A stretch of DNA of 64,000 nt from the NCBI GenBank assembly GCA_900545925.1, contig URAZ01000003.1:53681-117680 (forward strand), given 5' to 3'. The position numbers were made by a program, and so were the translations under genes. This DNA is from an uncultured Eubacteriales bacterium (GTDB lineage: Bacteria; Bacillota; Clostridia; Oscillospirales; Oscillospiraceae). Positions 17,596-26,000 of this stretch are shown here, in pieces. Every line of letters starts with the position of its first letter. Position 1 is the first letter of the stretch. Under the pieces are notes generated by a model. It made no database searches, was not told the DNA's origin, and saw only the letters and a program-made list of their open reading frames with translations.

Positions 17596-18008
17596 AGTGT
17601 CTCCATCTCTTCGTCCGGCAGGACAAGCGGGGCGTCCTCAGCAGCGCTTTCATAAGCTTCCGCGAAAGTCGCTTCCTCCTCCGCATCAAACGTGGGGAGC
17701 GCCGCCTCGTCTTCTTCGTCTTCTTCAGACTCCTCGCCGGTTTCCTGCGCAAAATGCGCTGCTGCGCGGGTCATCAGACTCTCATATTCCGGCGTCTGAT
17801 AGCCGGTAAACAGCACCTCGGCAATATCCTCCGCGTCAAACAGCAGATTGGACTGCCCTCCGAGGAATCCTTCGGGATACGCCTCACCGATGTAATCAAA
17901 GTTTCTCCCGTCCGTCACGCGCTGCTGATAAACGCCGAAGATCATAACCGGCTTTTCCGCCTCGCGCAGCTGGACGACGCTGCCGATGGGCAATAACAGT
18001 TCAGACAT
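17592..18008 (-). CDS. DUF4176-like secretion-locus protein
   Basis: A 138-residue protein whose first ~75 residues (MSELLLPIGSVVQLREAEKP, IFGVYQQR, FDYIGEAYPEGFLGG) match the DUF4176 pattern found in type VII secretion and LXG-toxin operons. The rest is strongly acidic (ETGEESEEDEEDEAALP). AAGGAGAAGG precedes ATG 18008. Known family members are uncharacterised helpers; a chaperone or export-adaptor role is inferred from context only. Confidence 0.7.
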   Translation of the reverse strand: MSELLLPIGSVVQLREAEKPVMIFGVYQQRVTDGRNFDYIGEAYPEGFLGGQSNLLFDAEDIAEVLFTGYQTPEYESLMTRAAAHFAQETGEESEEDEEDEAALPTFDAEEEATFAEAYESAAEDAPLVLPDEEMETL

Positions 18009-18020
18009 ATTCCTTCTCCT

Positions 18021-19166
18021 TTATTTCGGTATTTTCAGGTTCCAGCCGGAGTTGTCATCAATGATGACGTGGCGGCTGTTGTTCATCTCCTGAAGCGTCT
18101 TTACGGCACCGTCGGCAGGGTCGACGATCAGGAAATCGGCGTAGGTCAGGTTGTTAGGATCGGCTCCATCACGAATGCCGATTACGGTTACGGTGTGGCC
18201 GATATTGTTGTTGTATGTTTCAACGCAGTTCAGAATGACGGGCGTTCCACCGCTCAGCAGCTCGTACATTTTGCTCATCTTCTGCGTTTCTGTCCAGGTG
18301 CCGGATTCAATTTGAATGCTGTGGTCCCACTTTGCACCGGCGCCGTTGATCCATGTCATATCAAATTGGCTTGTCCAGCGCTGATGCTTGATCGAATAGG
18401 CGATTGCCTCTGCAGTTGTGGTGCAGTTGTTTTTCCATTTCTGTTCCTGACAGTATTCGCGGCTGAAATTTGAAACAACGTGGAAGTCGCTGTATTTTCC
18501 GTCTTCTGCATATCGTTTCAGGTTTTCAGATACAGGAATCTGCTTTGTATACCCCGGATTTGGCTGGACGTCGCTTGCGTCCGTGGACGGAACGGAGCCG
18601 GTCGTGTTCGACACGCTGGCGCCGTGTCTGCTGTTTTCGCCGGAGGACGAAGCCGAGTTGTTTCCGCCGGACGTCGTATTGTTTGCGGCAGACGCACCGT
18701 TCGCGCTGTTTTTGCCGGAACTGTCTGGGCGGATGACCAGCGGCGGGAGGAGCGGCTTCACATGAGCCGAATCTGTGGTGAAATATTTGCGGAAGTGGGA
18801 AATGATGAGGCGTAAGATCCAGCCCAGAGCGGGCGGGAGAAAAGGATTGTCCGGCGTTCGGCCGTCCCGGCCAGTGTCGATCTTCATCGCCGCGCGCCCG
18901 TCCGCCTCTCTTGCGGCATCGGCAATGCCGACCAGTGCGTCGTCCAACCGTGAGATATCGTGATACAGATCCCGCGTCCTTCTTGTCACCGCATACAGCG
19001 CGTACTTTATCATAGACAGATCACGTCCAAACTGGAAGACAAGATCTCTGCGATAGGCTCTTTCTGTGATGGATGCGGCCGATTGTCCGCATCTGGATGC
19101 GTTTGACAGCTGCCGTGCCTGCTCTTCCAGCATGACAGGGTCAACAATGTGTGTGTGATTCTGCAT
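18021..19166 (-). CDS. Candidate type VII effector with C39-like peptidase domain
   Basis: A 381-residue protein in three parts. A helical N-terminal ~120 residues (HIVDPVMLEEQARQLSNAS, LYHDISRLDDALVGIADAA) is typical of ESX/LXG export regions. A Ser/Asn/Gly-rich linker follows. The C-terminal ~170-residue papain-like domain carries NNCTTTAEAIAYS (Cys248), NIGHTVTVIGIRDGAD (His324) and IVDPADGAVKTL (Asp349), the C39/C39-like triad order. No signal peptide is seen, as expected for a type VII substrate. ATG 19166 follows GGGAG; an upstream ATG at 19196 has no ribosome site. The target is unknown. It could be an antibacterial toxin or a processing protease; no obvious immunity gene adjoins it. 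Confidence 0.65.
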   Translation of the reverse strand: MQNHTHIVDPVMLEEQARQLSNASRCGQSAASITERAYRRDLVFQFGRDLSMIKYALYAVTRRTRDLYHDISRLDDALVGIADAAREADGRAAMKIDTGRDGRTPDNPFLPPALGWILRLIISHFRKYFTTDSAHVKPLLPPLVIRPDSSGKNSANGASAANNTTSGGNNSASSSGENSRHGASVSNTTGSVPSTDASDVQPNPGYTKQIPVSENLKRYAEDGKYSDFHVVSNFSREYCQEQKWKNNCTTTAEAIAYSIKHQRWTSQFDMTWINGAGAKWDHSIQIESGTWTETQKMSKMYELLSGGTPVILNCVETYNNNIGHTVTVIGIRDGADPNNLTYADFLIVDPADGAVKTLQEMNNSRHVIIDDNSGWNLKIPK

Positions 19167-19179
19167 GGTAGTGCTCCCT

Positions 19180-19749
19180 TTAAATCCTTTCTTCATCCGA
19201 GATGCTGCCGTTTATTTCCTCCAGCATATTCCTGACCAGCCAGTCTTCTGCAATTTCGTTGCCCTGAATCTGAAAACTGGATGAGAAAGGCACTGCCTGC
19301 ATCCAGCGCTCCGGGCGCTGCTGCGCAAGCCGGTCCACGGCATGCCTCAGCGTTTCAGGTATTTTCGGTAAGGTTCGGGATACGGCTCCCGGTATGTGTA
19401 CAGCTTCGCTTTGCTGCGCGGCCGCCTGCGCGGCGGCAGAACCGCCCGCTTCAAACAAGTCTGGAACCGGAAGTTCCGAAAGCAGCGTCTGCGTTACGGA
19501 ACGTTCCGTTTGTTCATAACAATCTGCAACAGCGAGAAGCGTGCGGTGCAAACTGCTGATGTCCGCTTCCAGTGCGGCCAGATCCCGCTCGGCTCTTTGC
19601 AGAGCCTCGATCTCCTTTTGGCAGGTCTGCCCCTGCATCTGCTGCAGCGCAGACTGAGCAGCCATACGCGCCTGCGCCGGGTCGTCCATATGCCGCCGTA
19701 GGTCTTCCGCCAGTTCCCGGCAGTATGTGAGATTGATATAGCTGCTCAT
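19180..19749 (-). CDS. Helical secretion-locus protein
   Basis: A 189-residue protein, MSSYINLTYCRELAEDLRRHM..., with two long amphipathic helices (EIEALQRAERDLAALEADISSLHRTL) and an Ala/Gln-rich linker. It lies between the WXG100 genes and the candidate effector and overlaps the frame upstream of the effector start. I recognise no family. Its helical hairpin suggests an ESX-type partner or effector chaperone. ATG 19749 follows AAAGGA. Confidence 0.6.
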   Translation of the reverse strand: MSSYINLTYCRELAEDLRRHMDDPAQARMAAQSALQQMQGQTCQKEIEALQRAERDLAALEADISSLHRTLLAVADCYEQTERSVTQTLLSELPVPDLFEAGGSAAAQAAAQQSEAVHIPGAVSRTLPKIPETLRHAVDRLAQQRPERWMQAVPFSSSFQIQGNEIAEDWLVRNMLEEINGSISDEERI

Positions 19750-19764
19750 AGTCGTGTCCTTTCC

Positions 19765-19797
19765 GGCGGAAGCCCGCAGCGTCTGCGGGCTTCCGCC
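19765..19797 (-). terminator. Intercistronic 15-bp hairpin after WXG100 gene
   Basis: A perfect 15-bp stem (GGCGGAAGCCCGCAG with CTGCGGGCTTCCGCC) and a three-base loop CGT lie 16 bases after the WXG100 stop. There is no T-run in the leftward direction, so it more likely acts as an attenuator or mRNA-protecting hairpin than a full terminator. It would let the small secreted proteins be made in excess of the downstream genes. Confidence 0.6.
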
Positions 19798-19812
19798 TCA
19801 TGGCCTGAATGC

Positions 19813-20133
19813 TCAGGAGAAAATATCGGTCGAATCCAGATTGCTTGCCGTAGCAGCCTGGCTGTTTTCAAGCTCCGCATACTTGGAAGCTGCCGTGGAG
19901 AGGTTGTTCGCGTGCGTCTGAATCGTATCCATTGCGCGGATGACCTGGTTGTACAGCAGGACGAACTGATTTTCATACGCGGTACCCGCGTTGCCGATCC
20001 AGTCCTCCGATGTCATTGCCTTGATGCGGCTGTTGAGTTCGGTCAGAAGATTTTCCATATTGCTCTTAACGCTGGTGATCGCCTTTGCCTTTTCCGTGAC
20101 CTCCTGCGGAGTAACTTTCAAAATATTAGCCAT
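19813..20133 (-). CDS. WXG100 protein (EsxA-like)
   Basis: A 106-residue helical-hairpin protein with W45-I-G47 in SEDWIGNAGTAYENQF at the turn, helices on both sides, and C-terminal ASKYAELENSQAATASNLDSTDIFS. WXG100 proteins are small dimeric substrates and structural partners of EssC-driven secretion. The start MANILKVTPQE at 20133 is chosen for family length and AAAGGA; the frame is open to 20160. Of the five neighbours this one best fits the standard EsxA pattern. Confidence 0.88.
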   Translation of the reverse strand: MANILKVTPQEVTEKAKAITSVKSNMENLLTELNSRIKAMTSEDWIGNAGTAYENQFVLLYNQVIRAMDTIQTHANNLSTAASKYAELENSQAATASNLDSTDIFS

Positions 20134-20220
20134 TGTATTTGCATCCTTTCTATTATCCAAAATCTGATTTATGATTGATTGTTTGATGATGTTGTTTCAC
20201 TTGGATCAGTGCGAGGGGCT

Positions 20221-20511
20221 TTAGCGGGTGGATACGATGTTCTTGACCTCTGCTTCGCCGCTGTCATATTTGGAGGCGGCCGTGTCAATGGCGGTCTTGT
20301 AAGTCTCCATCATCTGCGCCAGCCGCTCGAATTTCGGCTTGTCCTCCGTCACCAGCGCATTGAACGCCTCGTTTGCATCGCCGTCCCACATGGCGTCCAG
20401 TTCCTCCATCAGCGACCAAAGCTGCTGGACGAGGCTGTTCCAATCGTTGATCTTTTCCTGAAACACGGTTGCAGTGCTGCGCATATTATCGGTATTAACT
20501 CTGATTTCCAT
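20221..20511 (-). CDS. WXG100 protein
   Basis: A 96-residue protein with W42-D-G44 (LDAMWDGDANEAFNALV) between two helices, typical WXG100 length, and C-terminal AASKYDSGEAEVKNIVSTR. ATG 20511 follows AAAGGAG. It is second in order from the left in a row of five related genes, and probably a secreted partner of one of them. Confidence 0.85.
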   Translation of the reverse strand: MEIRVNTDNMRSTATVFQEKINDWNSLVQQLWSLMEELDAMWDGDANEAFNALVTEDKPKFERLAQMMETYKTAIDTAASKYDSGEAEVKNIVSTR

Positions 20512-20562
20512 TTTTTGTTCTCCTTTATATTTTAAAATTTATGTTCGATGAGCACAAGCTGC

Positions 20563-20859
20563 TCAGGTTTTATGAAAGATTTGCTGAATTTCGCGTTCGG
20601 TGCGCTCTGTCTGATGCGCAACGTACCGCAGGGATTTTTGAATAGCCTCGATGTTTTGAAGATTGCGTTTTGCTTTTTTATACGTTTCGTCAATTCTTGC
20701 GAGATATGCGCTTGTATAAGGGCCGGACCAGTAGCTGGGAAGATCGCGTTTCACACGTTCCAGCGCGGTAAGCATCTGCTGCATCTGTATCCGTGCGCTT
20801 TCAAGCCTGTTCGCGGTTCGCCGCAGCACTGGCGGGGAAACGAAAACTCTGCTGGACAT
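20563..20859 (-). CDS. WXG100-like protein (WSG)
   Basis: A 98-residue basic helical protein with W44-S-G46 (LPSYWSGPYTSAYLARIDE). It is Arg/Lys/Gln-rich, unlike its acidic neighbours, so it may pair with one of them as a heterodimer (inference). A very strong AGGAGGTAAGAG site precedes ATG 20859. The C-terminus TEREIQQIFHKT lacks an obvious export motif. Confidence 0.75.
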   Translation of the reverse strand: MSSRVFVSPPVLRRTANRLESARIQMQQMLTALERVKRDLPSYWSGPYTSAYLARIDETYKKAKRNLQNIEAIQKSLRYVAHQTERTEREIQQIFHKT

Positions 20860-20873
20860 CTCTTACCTCCTGT

Positions 20874-21179
20874 TTAAAAAATATTGCCTGCATCCAGTGC
20901 TTTGTTGCTTTCAAACGTGCTGTTTTCCAGTTCATAATACTTGTTCAGGGAATTCGTCAGTGCGATGACCGTGTCGCGCACCCGCTCGCCGCAGGCCTCT
21001 GTGCGATTCTTCAGCTGTTCGTTCATCCGGAAGAATGCGTCTTTTCCCTTGCCGGTCCATATCGTGATGGACTTCGCGCTGGATTCCAGAGACGGCTTCA
21101 GCGTTTCCAGTGCGTTCATACATTCGACCATCCCCGAATGAACCTCAACGAGAGCCGCAAGTTCCAATTCTAATTTCAT
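20874..21179 (-). CDS. WXG100-like protein (WTG)
   Basis: A 101-residue protein with W41-T-G43 in ITIWTGKGKDAFFRMNEQL and a C-terminal YYELENSTFESNKALDAGNIF. This resembles the tail of the 19813-20133 protein (KYAELENS...DIFS), so the two may share a secretion signal. GAGGTG precedes ATG 21179. It belongs to the tandem WXG100 group. Confidence 0.78.
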   Translation of the reverse strand: MKLELELAALVEVHSGMVECMNALETLKPSLESSAKSITIWTGKGKDAFFRMNEQLKNRTEACGERVRDTVIALTNSLNKYYELENSTFESNKALDAGNIF

Positions 21180-21198
21180 GCCTGTTCACCTCGGTTCG

Positions 21199-21504
21199 TC
21201 ACATTCCTGCAAGCGCTCTGCGCAGAACTCCGTACATCCGCTCTTCTCCGTTTTGGTAAATTCCCTTTGCCGCCCGGAGCCTTGTGATCGCGGTCGAAAG
21301 CGCTTGAATCGTCCGGTTCAGTTCCTGAATATCCTCGTTCAGCCTTGTCGCGTACAGATTGCCTGCATCGCTTTTCCATCCGTCCTGTGTCTCGCGGCTG
21401 AGTTGAATCAGACGTCTTTGCTGCGTCTGCAGTGCGTTCCGGCAGTTATTGATGTTTCGCGCGAGTGTTTCAAGTTCATTGGTGTTCCATGCGATTTCTG
21501 CCAT
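21199..21504 (-). CDS. WXG100-like protein with WKS turn
   Basis: A 101-residue helical hairpin with GWKSDAGNLYATRLNEDI at the turn; the glycine of W-x-G is replaced (W43-K-S45). Long helices flank it (LETLARNINNCRNALQTQQRRL, DIQELNRTIQALSTAITRLR). AGAGGTGAG precedes ATG 21504. It is the first gene of the five-gene WXG100 row and lies directly behind the putative LytTR-controlled promoter. Confidence 0.72.
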   Translation of the reverse strand: MAEIAWNTNELETLARNINNCRNALQTQQRRLIQLSRETQDGWKSDAGNLYATRLNEDIQELNRTIQALSTAITRLRAAKGIYQNGEERMYGVLRRALAGM

Positions 21505-21551
21505 TTTCTCACCTCTTCATTTCTGTTTTTTGTCTGTTCCCTTGCTGTGAT

Positions 21552-21623
21552 CGTAGTCTAACACAGCGAACCGGGTTTGGGATGAAATGACGACGAACGG
21601 TACACTTGGCGCGATGAACGGTA
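21552..21623 (-). promoter_or_regulatory. Putative LytTR-binding repeats and promoter of WXG100 row
   Basis: On the minus strand TACCGTTC occurs at 21623-21616 and again at 21602-21595, exactly 21 bp apart. Paired nine-base direct repeats two helical turns apart are the hallmark of LytTR (AgrA/PlnC-type) sites. About 33 bases beyond lies an extended -10, TGTTAGACT, followed by the leader of the first WXG100 gene. The locus itself encodes a LytTR regulator. Confidence 0.6.
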
Positions 21624-21645
21624 AATTTCCGCCCGAAAACGCGCC

Positions 21646-21903
21646 TCAGACCAGATAAAGCGTGTCGCCGCTGTCGATATCGGCGTCGTCGAGCGTCTGC
21701 TCCGGCGAAAGAATGCAGCCCGTACGCTCCGACATCAGAAGCGCCTGCCGGTAAGCGCCGAAGGGGATCCCCATGCTCTCTTCAACCAACTCCAGAAACC
21801 CGCGGCAAAGAAGCTTCGCCGACAGCGTCCGCGGCACGATGCAGTCAAACGACCGGTTCACCCCGGCGACATTGATCTCAATCAGAATTTTTTCGCTGTT
21901 CAT
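21646..21903 (-). CDS. esaB: YukD/EsaB-type ubiquitin-like protein
   Basis: An 85-residue protein MNSEKILIEINVAGVNRSFDCIVP...LDDADIDSGDTLYLV with the beta-grasp layout of YukD/EsaB, the small ubiquitin-like component of Firmicute type VII systems. The ATG at 21903 overlaps the upstream stop as ATGA; an in-frame ATG at 21927 lies inside the preceding gene. EsaB proteins are cytosolic and needed for secretion in Staphylococcus and Bacillus; the same role is inferred here. Confidence 0.8.
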   Translation of the reverse strand: MNSEKILIEINVAGVNRSFDCIVPRTLSAKLLCRGFLELVEESMGIPFGAYRQALLMSERTGCILSPEQTLDDADIDSGDTLYLV

Positions 21904-22364
21904 AGCGCTTCCTCCCACTGCTTCCAAAGCATTTTTTCTGTTTCATTCGGGATACTGCCATCCTCCTGCCGGGCAGACGGCTGAAGATCCTCGCGTTCAT
22001 ACCCGCTCTCCCGCAGATAGGCAAAGCAGTCCTGCGGCGTCTGAAACGGAAGCAAACGCACCGCCGCGCCGCTTTGCTCTGCGGCCAGCGTAAGCTGCGG
22101 GCAAAAATAGCAGAAGATCCGGTCTGTCCCGCCGAAAAAAGCGCGTGTCTGCGCAAGTTGTGAAAATAGGTATTCGACCACCGGATGCGGTGTGTCCTTC
22201 TCGCCGTTTTTCAACAGCATCCCCTTGCGTTCCAGCGTCCGCAGCGCCTTTTCCGGGTCGATCTGCTCCGGCTCACAGACAAACCACGCTGGAACCGTCG
22301 TGCATTGGTAGAAATACGCCAGAAAGATGAACTCGTCCTCCGTAAAGCGGTAGCCGGTTACCAT
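21900..22364 (-). CDS. Unrecognised type VII locus protein
   Basis: A 154-residue cytosolic protein, MVTGYRFTEDEFIFLAYFYQ..., with a winged-helix-like first part (DPEKALRTLERKGMLLKNGE). I do not recognise the family. It overlaps the LytTR gene by seven bases and the EsaB-like gene by four, so it is translationally coupled to both. AAGGAGG precedes ATG 22364. A DNA-binding or docking role is possible but unsupported. Confidence 0.65.
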   Translation of the reverse strand: MVTGYRFTEDEFIFLAYFYQCTTVPAWFVCEPEQIDPEKALRTLERKGMLLKNGEKDTPHPVVEYLFSQLAQTRAFFGGTDRIFCYFCPQLTLAAEQSGAAVRLLPFQTPQDCFAYLRESGYEREDLQPSARQEDGSIPNETEKMLWKQWEEAL

Positions 22365-23047
22365 GCCAATGCCTCCTTCAGTCTTGCTTTTCCCGTGCGG
22401 GAAAGATAAACGACGCTTTCATCGTCCAGTGTCACGGTCATCGTGCCCGCGTCATAGGACAGGATATGGCGCTGATTGACCAGATAGCTGCGGTGTGTAC
22501 GGACGAATCGGCTGCCAAGCTGCTCTTCAAGTGCATCCAGCGACGCGGAAAGCTCATATTCCTGCGCCGCCGTTACCAGAAACGTCTTTTTGCTGCGGCT
22601 TTCAAAATATAAGATCGCGTCCTGTGCGATGGAATAGCGCCGGGCCTTGACCGTCCAGACATAGGTTGCCTGCGTCTGCACAGCAGACGGCTGCTCCACT
22701 GCGCGCAGCAGCCGGAACAGTTCCTCTGCTCCGACCGGCTTCAAAAGCAGCCCTGTCGGCAGCGTTTCGGCGGTCACAGCCTGAATCAGCTGCTGGAAGC
22801 TTGGTGCAGTCAAAACGATATGGTGCTGCGTCTGCCCGGCGCGCACCTGCGCGATGACCGGCTGTACACGGCCGCCGGCAGCGTCAAGAAAATACATGAC
22901 CGTCACAGTCTGCGGCGTCAGCTGATCTGCAAATGTGCAGCCGGTAATCCTTGCCTCAACGCCGTTTTGGATCTGATACTGCACCAGAAGGTCCCGCAGA
23001 TGCTTCCGGTCAGCCTGCTTGTCGTCAATAATATAAGTATCGTACAT
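22358..23047 (-). CDS. LytTR-family response regulator
   Basis: A 229-residue protein. The atypical receiver domain (1-120) keeps acidic D8/D9, a candidate phospho-acceptor D55 (MYFLDAAGG), T80 and K103 (LLLKPV). A LytTR DNA-binding domain (about 127-225) carries ILYFESRSKKTFLVT, SLDALEEQLGSRFVRTHRSYLVNQRHI and VYLSRTGKARLKEAL. No histidine kinase adjoins it, so its signal may come from the operon's own kinases or another source. It probably binds the TACCGTTC repeats at 21595-21623. Confidence 0.85.
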   Translation of the reverse strand: MYDTYIIDDKQADRKHLRDLLVQYQIQNGVEARITGCTFADQLTPQTVTVMYFLDAAGGRVQPVIAQVRAGQTQHHIVLTAPSFQQLIQAVTAETLPTGLLLKPVGAEELFRLLRAVEQPSAVQTQATYVWTVKARRYSIAQDAILYFESRSKKTFLVTAAQEYELSASLDALEEQLGSRFVRTHRSYLVNQRHILSYDAGTMTVTLDDESVVYLSRTGKARLKEALAW

Positions 23048-23053
23048 TCCGGA

Positions 23054-26000
23054 TCACAACTCCTCTGCAGGCGCGGCAGTACGCGGCAGATAGACCTCCG
23101 ACAAACGTGTACCCTCGAGCGCGAAGCCCGTCTCCGGCGGGCGTATCCGCGCCTGTTCGGTGATGGACAGGCCGGTTTCGATCGCACGCTGCGCGTCCAG
23201 CTTTCCGCCCAGATGCACGCCGGTCTGATACGACAAAAACAGCTGAACGGCCTGCTTCTGGAAATTCTGCTGATACAGCGCCCGGTTCCACACGGCAAGG
23301 AAGGTCACGCCATAGCCTCTTCCATTTTTCAGCAGCGTCTCCCAGACATCTGTATAGGAAACCCGCGTACCAGGCGAATAACTCATAGCGCAGAAGGCAT
23401 TGTAATCTTCAAACAGGACGATGACCGGTGGGAATGCCGTGCGCAGATACGCCTCGCATTCCGCCTCCGTGTGAGACGCAGCGTATTCCTTTTTTGCCGC
23501 TGCACGCGTCTTGAACAGATCGCGCAGATAGGTCATAAGCGAGAGCACGTCTTCATAGCTGCAGTACTGCCGGAACTGCGCGTCATACGGTGCGGTGCTG
23601 CCGCGGCAGACAATATGGCATTCCAGCTGCTTCTGCGAAATGCTCAGCAGCAGGTTTTCCACCGCCGCCTGCGCGCCCGCGCCCTGCACGTCGCTGATAA
23701 AGTAGCAGAACGTATCTTGCAGGCGCAGGCTGTACGGACGGATGCTGCGCGTGTACCAACCGAGCGGAAGTGCATCCTCCGGCAGCGCCTGAATAGCCGT
23801 TTCCTGTAAAAATTCGGCATACAGCTGCTGCTTGTCAATATACCGCAGCGCCGGGGCGCGATAGCCGGACGCAGCGCGCAGCGCGAGCGTGCTGCACGCC
23901 TTCGGGTCGGCGACATAGGCGCACTGGAACTGTACGACACTGCCGTTGAAGATGGTAAGGCCGCTTCCAGGCTCACCCGTCGGCATCATTTGCGGCGTAA
24001 GGCCGAGATAGCTGTAATAATCCGCACGCTCGTTCAGCTGCAGCGGAATGGTCGTCGTAAAGTTCTGGCTCCATCGGCTGCGCATATCCATAGGTGCATT
24101 CATGGTCACGATAAACTGAATGCCGCAGGCCATACCTTCGCGCAGCAGCTTCAAAAGCGGCTCCGCGAAGCGCTCATAGTTTTCCATAAATCCGGCATAG
24201 TTGTCGATTACAACCAGCGTCAGCGGCATCACGCCCTTGCCGGCCGCGCGGTAATCCTCCGCATTCGCAGCACCGGCATCCGCCAGCATCCGCTTGCGCT
24301 CCTGCATGAGTTCCGTAAGCTGTGAGAACAGGCGCTTGACCTTTTCCTCTTCCTCGGGATAAACGATCCCGCCGCAGTGCGGTGTGCTGCGCAGAGCGTC
24401 AAGCCGATGGTTCGAGCAGTCGAGCGCGTACCAGTTCAAAAGTTCCGGCGTCTGCCGGATGCTGAGCGTATAGAGAATCGTCTGCACAAGCGTGCTCTTG
24501 CCGGAACCGGCGCTGCCGATGATCAGCACGTTGCCGCAGCGCGGGAAGCTGAGCGTATAGAGCGGCTGCGCCTGCTGCTCCGGATAGTCGATCTTGCCGA
24601 GAATTGCGGAATACGGCCTGGCCGGAAGCTGACCGAGCAGCGGCTCGAGCGTGATCTGGCTGCGGAGCATCGGCAGCCAAAGCTTTCTGGCCGGATGGAC
24701 CCCGGCGCTCTGCGCTGTCTCCGCAATATAGGCAACGCAGGCATCCAGCTGGGAGATGCTCTGCGTACCTGCCGGATGCCGCGTGCGCTTGCGTGTGCGC
24801 GTACCGTCCAGCGAAAGCAGTTCGATCTGGTTTAGCTGCAATTCCTCCGGCTCCAGTTCCGGCTGGTACTCCGCACCGGAATAGCCGGACTGGAAGAGTT
24901 CAAACAGTTCGTCGTTGCCGATCTGCAGATAGCCGCGTCCGATGCGCGTCAAATCCGCAGCCTCCGGCCGCTTGAGCATTTCCATGCTGTCCTGCCGGTC
25001 CTGCACCTTCAGGCAAAGCTTGAAGCGTGCGTTGCTCCAGATCTCATCATCGACGACGCCGGAGGGCTTCTGCGTGGCAAGGATCAGGTGAATGCCGAGG
25101 CTTCTGCCCACACGGGCGGTACTGACCAGTTCCTTGATGAACTCCGGCTGCTCCTTTTTCAGTTCGCCAAATTCATCGCTGATGATGATCAGATGCGGCA
25201 GCGGCTCTGCCGCTGCGCCCTGCCGGTAGAGTTTGTTGTATTGGTCAATATGGTTGACACCAAATTCACTGAAGATTTTCTGCCGCCGCTTGATCTCGCT
25301 TTTCAGCGACAGCAGCGCCCGCTGCGTCTGGTTGACGCTGGCAGATGCACTCTTTTCCTCACCGCTCCCGGACTCGGAGATATTCGTAATGACGCCTGCA
25401 ACGTGCGGCGTGCCGCCAAACAGGTTCGCCATGCCGCCGCCCTTGTAGTCAATCAGGATAAAGGCAACCTCGTCCGGGTGATAGTTCAGCATCAGGGAGA
25501 GAATGAACGTCTGAATCAGTTCACTCTTGCCGGAGCCGGTCGTACCGGCGACGAGGCCGTGCGGGCCATGCTGCTTTTCATGGATATCCAGATACACCGG
25601 CTGCGCACCGTAGCTGACGCCGATCTGCGCGCGGATGCTTTCATACGCCCGGTGCGTTTTCCACTGCTTGAGCAGATCCCAGCCGCGAATGTCGGACAGA
25701 TGATACATTTCCAGAAAACCGATCTGGTTGGGAATTTCGCCGTCGGCGATCTCATTGACCCAGTAGCGGCTGATCTGCCGGGCTGTCTGCTCGGCCATGG
25801 ACGCAGCCGCGGGATCAAACGACACAAGATCCGTCTCGCTGCGGTTCTGATCCATCCGGAACGCGCCGGAAAAACTGTCGTCTGCCTGGATGAGATATTT
25901 ACATTCATTCGGCAGGAATTCCATATGCCCGTAAGCCAGCAGGAAAAAGACGTTATAGCTGCCGCCGTCAGTCAGATAGCGGTAGACAGCGTGATTGTAA

